64,000 nt of DNA from Kribbella jejuensis (GTDB taxonomy: Bacteria; Actinomycetota; Actinomycetes; Propionibacteriales; Kribbellaceae), in the NCBI RefSeq assembly GCF_006715085.1, contig NZ_VFMM01000002.1:248001-312000 (forward strand). The letters run 5' to 3'. The position numbers were made by a program, and so were the translations under genes. The notes under the pieces were generated by a model. The model searched no databases, was not told the DNA's origin, and saw only the letters and a program-made list of their open reading frames with translations. Below are positions 60,526 through 64,000 of this stretch, piece by piece. The stretch's first letter is position 1. The number at the start of each line of letters is the position of its first letter.

Positions 60526-62841
60526 ATGACTACGCTGTTCTCGCCTGATGAGCTCCCGGTGCCGCTGGAGGAGCCGAAGACGTCCCGCCCGGATCCGGAC
60601 AAGCTGCTCGAAGGGCTGAATCCGCAGCAGCGGGCGGCGGTCGTGCATGCCGGGAAGCCGCTGCTGGTGGTGGCCGGGGCCGGGTCGGGCAAGACCCGGG
60701 TGCTGACCCGGCGGATCGCCTACCTGCTGGCCGCCCGGGACGTGCACCCGGGGGCGATCCTCGCGATCACCTTCACCAACAAGGCCGCCGCGGAGATGCG
60801 CGAGCGGGTGGTGGAGCTGGTCGGGCCGCGGGCGAAGATCATGTGGGTCTCGACGTTCCACTCGTCCTGTGTGCGGATCCTGCGCCGCGACATCAAGCGG
60901 TTCGGGATCAACTCGACGTTCTCGATCTACGACGACACCGACTCGCGCCGGCTGATGACGCTGGTCTGCCGCGAACTCGACCTGGACGTCAAGCGGTACA
61001 ACCCGCGCGCCGTGCTGAACTGGATCTCCACCCAGAAGAACGAGCTGATCGATCACGAGACGGCCGCCGCGAAGGCGGAGAACCATCTCGAGGAGACCTA
61101 CGCCGAGTGCTACCGGATCTACCAGGAGCGGCTCGCGCAGGCGAACGCGCTGGACTTCGACGACCTGCTGATGACCACCGTCAACCTGCTGCAGGCCTTC
61201 CCCGAGGTCCGGGAGTACTACCGCCGCCGCTTCCGCCACGTGCTCGTCGACGAGTACCAGGACACCAACCACGCGCAGTACACGCTGATCCGGGAGCTCT
61301 GCGGTGAGGACCCGGCCAACTACAACGGTCCGACCGCCCCGCCGGCCGAGCTGATGGTGGTCGGTGACTCGGACCAGTCGATCTACGCGTTCCGGGGCGC
61401 GACGATCCGCAACATCCTCGCCTTCGAGGAGGACTTCGCCGGCGCGGAGACGATCCTGCTCGAGCAGAACTACCGCTCCACCCAGACGATCCTGACCGCG
61501 GCGAACGCGGTGATCGCCCGCAACGAGGGCCGGATGGCGAAGAACCTCTGGTCCGACCAGGGCGCCGGCGAGCAGATCGCGGTGTACGTCGCGGACAACG
61601 AGCACGACGAGGCGCAGTTCGTCGCCGACGAGATCGACCGGCTCGCGGACGCCGACGGGGTGAAACCGTCGGATGTCGCGGTGTTCTACCGGACCAACGC
61701 GCAGTCCCGGGTCTTCGAGGAAGTCTTCATCCGCACCGGCCATCCGTACAAGGTGGTCGGCGGCGTCCGGTTCTACGAGCGCAAGGAGGTCCGCGACGCC
61801 CTCGCGTACCTGCGGGTGCTGGTGAACCCGGAGGACACCGTCTCTCTGCGCCGGATCATGAACGAGCCGAAGCGCGGGATCGGCGACCGGGCCGAGGCCG
61901 CGATCGAGGCGCTCGCGCAACGCGAGCGGATCTCGTTCGCGCAGGCGATGCGGCGGGCGCACGACGCGCCGGCGATGGCATCCCGCTCGGTGAACGCCGT
62001 GCAGGCGTTCGTTGACATCCTCGACGAGCTGACCGCGATGGTGGACTCGGGCGCCCCGCCGGACGACATCCTCGACGTCGCGCTGCACCGCTCGGGGTAC
62101 CACGAGGCCCTGCAGAAGTCGCCCGACCCGCAGGACGAGACCCGCCTGGAGAACCTGGACGAGTTCATCTCGGTGGCCCGCGAGTTCGTCGAGGAGCGGA
62201 CCGCGGCGGGCGAGCCGGCCGATCTGCAGGCGTTCCTGGAGCGGGTCGCGCTGGTCGCCGACGCGGACCAGATCCCGGACGCGGCGACCGAGGGCGTGGT
62301 CACGCTGATGACGCTGCACACCGCGAAGGGCCTGGAGTTCCCGGTGGTGTTCCTGACCGGGATGGAGGACGGCGTCTTCCCGCACTCCCGGTCGCTGACC
62401 GATCTGAAGGAGCTCGAGGAGGAGCGCCGGCTGGCGTACGTCGGCATCACCCGGGCCCGGCAGCGGCTGGCGATCTCCCGGGCCGCGGTCCGTTCGGCGT
62501 ACGGCGCTCCGCAGCACAACCCGCCGTCGCGGTTCCTGGAGGAGATCCCCGCCGAGCTGCTCGACTGGCGTCGGGACGAGTCGGCGATCACCCGCTGGTC
62601 CGGCACGGGCACGACCCGCGGCAGCGGCATCCCGAGCCGCTACGAGCCGGCTCGCAAGACGGCGTCCGACAAGCCGGTGATCAGCCTCAACCCGGGCGAC
62701 CGCGTGGTGCACGACAGCTTCGGCATGGGCACCGTCGTCGTGGTCCGTGGCGAGGGTCAGCAGGCCCAGGCCGACATCGACTTCGGCTCCGAGGGCGTCA
62801 AGCGACTCCTGCTGCGCTACGCCCCGGTGGAGAAGATCTGA
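60526..62841 (+). CDS. pcrA: ATP-dependent DNA helicase PcrA/UvrD
   Basis: The 771-residue SF1A helicase has Walker A AGAGSGKT (about residues 50-57), motif Ia AITFTNKAAAEMRER, motif II LVDEYQDTN, motif III VGDSDQSIYAFRGA, motif IV LEQNYRST, motif V TLHTAKGLEF and motif VI AYVGITRARQRL. The C-terminal Tudor-like tail (GDRVVHDSFGMGTVV) binds RNA polymerase in PcrA. It unwinds DNA in repair and at transcription conflicts. ATG 60526 is preferred over GTG 60523. Confidence 0.95.
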   Translation: MTTLFSPDELPVPLEEPKTSRPDPDKLLEGLNPQQRAAVVHAGKPLLVVAGAGSGKTRVLTRRIAYLLAARDVHPGAILAITFTNKAAAEMRERVVELVGPRAKIMWVSTFHSSCVRILRRDIKRFGINSTFSIYDDTDSRRLMTLVCRELDLDVKRYNPRAVLNWISTQKNELIDHETAAAKAENHLEETYAECYRIYQERLAQANALDFDDLLMTTVNLLQAFPEVREYYRRRFRHVLVDEYQDTNHAQYTLIRELCGEDPANYNGPTAPPAELMVVGDSDQSIYAFRGATIRNILAFEEDFAGAETILLEQNYRSTQTILTAANAVIARNEGRMAKNLWSDQGAGEQIAVYVADNEHDEAQFVADEIDRLADADGVKPSDVAVFYRTNAQSRVFEEVFIRTGHPYKVVGGVRFYERKEVRDALAYLRVLVNPEDTVSLRRIMNEPKRGIGDRAEAAIEALAQRERISFAQAMRRAHDAPAMASRSVNAVQAFVDILDELTAMVDSGAPPDDILDVALHRSGYHEALQKSPDPQDETRLENLDEFISVAREFVEERTAAGEPADLQAFLERVALVADADQIPDAATEGVVTLMTLHTAKGLEFPVVFLTGMEDGVFPHSRSLTDLKELEEERRLAYVGITRARQRLAISRAAVRSAYGAPQHNPPSRFLEEIPAELLDWRRDESAITRWSGTGTTRGSGIPSRYEPARKTASDKPVISLNPGDRVVHDSFGMGTVVVVRGEGQQAQADIDFGSEGVKRLLLRYAPVEKI

Positions 62842-63854
62842 GCCCGCGGGTCGTCTACGCGGTCAAGGAGCCGGAGTCGCCCGGCGGCGGGATCCGCGTC
62901 CAGGCGAAGCACGTGGAGCTGCTGCGGGCGGCGGGGATCGACGCGGCGCTGTGGTTCCGCAAGCCCGGGTACCGGCCGCCGTGGTTCAGCACGACCGCGC
63001 CGGTCGTCGGCGGCGATCAGCTCGAGTTCGGCGCGGACGACCTGCTCGTCGTACCGGAGCTGTATCTGCTGCCCGGCGTGGATCCGGCACCCGGCGTACG
63101 CAAGGTGATCTTCAACCAGAACCATTTCCTGACGTACTGGTCCTGGCGCGACACGGACAACTATCCCGGCTGGGATCCCGCGCCGGAGGTGCGGGCGGTG
63201 TCGCGGGAGAGTCGCGACGTCCTCGGCCGGCTGCATCCGGAGCTGGCGGTGCGGCTGATCCCGAACCCGGTCGACGCCGACCTGTTCCGTCCCGCCGCCG
63301 CACGGGCTCGGCGGATCGCGTGGATGCCGCGGCGTCGCCCGCTCGAGGCGACCGTCCTGGAACGCCTGCTGCGCAACGACCCACGCTCCGCCGGCGTCGA
63401 CCTGGCCGTGCTCGCCGAGCTCACCGAGGCGCAGGTCGCGACGGCTCTCGGCGGTACGTCGGTGTTCGTCGCGCTCGGCATCTCCGAAGGATTCGGCCTA
63501 CCGGTCGCGGAGGCGCTGGCCGCCGGCTGTCTGGTCGTCGGGTATCCGGCCGGTGGCGGCGAGGAGCTGTTCGAGGCCCCGGGGACCTGGCGGATCGACG
63601 ACGCGCGACCCCACCTGCTCGCGGACCGCGCGCTCGAGCTCATCGACGTACCGGCCGACGACCCGATCCGCACCGCCGCGCGGGAGTGGATCCGCGAGCG
63701 CTACTCGGACGCCGTAACCTCGTCCGCCCTACTGACCGCGATCGACTCCGCCCTGGCGCTCCCCGGCCGCGCCGGCACTGCGACACACCCGATTGTCTGG
63801 CCCGACGATCCCGTCGCTTCGGCCGAGCGTGCCGCGCCGTGGCGCCCCTCCTGA
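62838..63854 (+). CDS. Glycosyltransferase, GT4-like, with probable CTG start
   Basis: The protein is about 338 residues if it begins at CTG 62838. The conserved-looking N-terminus PRVVYAVKEPESPGGGIRVQ lies upstream of the first ATG/GTG/TTG (GTG 62913), so that start would cut off the first strand and glycine loop. CTG 62838 overlaps the pcrA stop as CTGA, like the ATGA/GTGA overlaps elsewhere here. The C-terminal half has ISEGFGLPVAEALAAGC, the GT-B nucleotide-sugar site. It transfers a sugar to an unknown acceptor. Confidence 0.8.
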   Translation: MSPRVVYAVKEPESPGGGIRVQAKHVELLRAAGIDAALWFRKPGYRPPWFSTTAPVVGGDQLEFGADDLLVVPELYLLPGVDPAPGVRKVIFNQNHFLTYWSWRDTDNYPGWDPAPEVRAVSRESRDVLGRLHPELAVRLIPNPVDADLFRPAAARARRIAWMPRRRPLEATVLERLLRNDPRSAGVDLAVLAELTEAQVATALGGTSVFVALGISEGFGLPVAEALAAGCLVVGYPAGGGEELFEAPGTWRIDDARPHLLADRALELIDVPADDPIRTAAREWIRERYSDAVTSSALLTAIDSALALPGRAGTATHPIVWPDDPVASAERAAPWRPS

Positions 63855-63882
63855 GATGCGGTCCTGGCCTCCGATCCACGCC

Positions 63883-63910
63883 GGCGCCCGCCGCTCGCTC
63901 GGCGGGCGCC
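63883..63910 (+). terminator. Hairpin terminator after the glycosyltransferase gene
   Basis: An 11-bp stem, GGCGCCCGCCG and CGGCGGGCGCC, has a 6-nt loop. It lies 28 nt after the stop. No long U tract follows, as is common in high-GC actinomycetes. Confidence 0.7.
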
Positions 63911-64000
63911 TGGCCTGAAACGCGTGTTTGCCGGGAGATTTGTCAAGTTTCGGACCGGCTGCGTTGCATCTGGGCCGGAGATTGAGACAATCAAGGATCT
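63911..64000. other. Window end without a recognisable gene
   Basis: The last 90 bases after the terminator show no convincing ORF. The sequence becomes more AT-rich, which may mark the promoter of a gene beyond the window. Confidence 0.3.

Noticed and set aside
60511..62712. 733-codon antisense frame over pcrA
   Set aside because: Shadow of the helicase gene; no motifs, and it would cover all helicase motifs on the other strand.
1..64000. tRNA, rRNA, IS element or prophage
   Set aside because: I found no tRNA-like cloverleaf, transposase, integrase or phage structural gene on either strand.

Overview
The window is high-GC, gene-dense actinomycete chromosome. Gene order and families (MurT/GatD pair, second ClpP pair, CGNR-type regulators, PspC/histidine kinase pair, DUF3263 protein, CUT1 sugar transporters without their own ATPase) fit a soil actinobacterium. 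Kribbella or a relative is my guess from style only; there is no rRNA or other marker to prove it. I see no tRNA, rRNA, CRISPR array, prophage or insertion sequence.

Region 1 (1-16 kb). A partial M13 peptidase is followed by a complete-looking inulin locus. A LacI regulator, a GH172 enzyme and a sugar ABC importer lie on the minus strand. They diverge, across a promoter with three perfect palindromes, from a GH91 inulin fructotransferase and a GH32 fructanase with ricin-type lectin domains. The inferred pathway is inulin to difructose anhydride outside the cell, import, then opening by GH172. The GH32 gene has an in-frame TAG, and a Tat leader stands out of frame just before GH91. Next come a GntR/NCS1 permease/hydantoin-racemase operon, an aminopeptidase P and aspartate decarboxylase.

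Region 2 (16-31 kb). An AAA ATPase-DUF4143 gene is preceded by four 13-bp repeats at exact 23-bp steps and sits next to the broken tail of an MMPL transporter. Trehalose genes otsA and otsB flank an oxidoreductase, an amidase, and small DUF3263 and LytR_C genes. A Fic protein lies behind a 30-bp inverted repeat. A SAM riboswitch precedes a threonine-synthase-like gene and a sulfur-carrier gene, which together look like the carrier-protein route to homocysteine (MetM/MetO type).

Region 3 (31-43 kb). An unfamiliar regulator, a DapA-family lyase, an enolase-superfamily enzyme, a flavin monooxygenase, a second sugar importer and a large secreted beta-propeller protein share one palindromic operator (GGTC, 2 nt, GACC core) at four promoters. 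They therefore look like one regulon. A PIN toxin-antitoxin pair sits inside this region.

Region 4 (43-64 kb). Mostly housekeeping or stress functions: EgtD-like methyltransferase, cold-shock protein, two MFS exporters around a CGNR regulator, a PspC/two-component module, an orphan peptide permease, a C1 aminopeptidase, GatD/MurT, a ClpP pair, PcrA helicase and a glycosyltransferase that seems to begin at CTG. Two genes here end in short tandem repeats that put a stop codon in all three frames.
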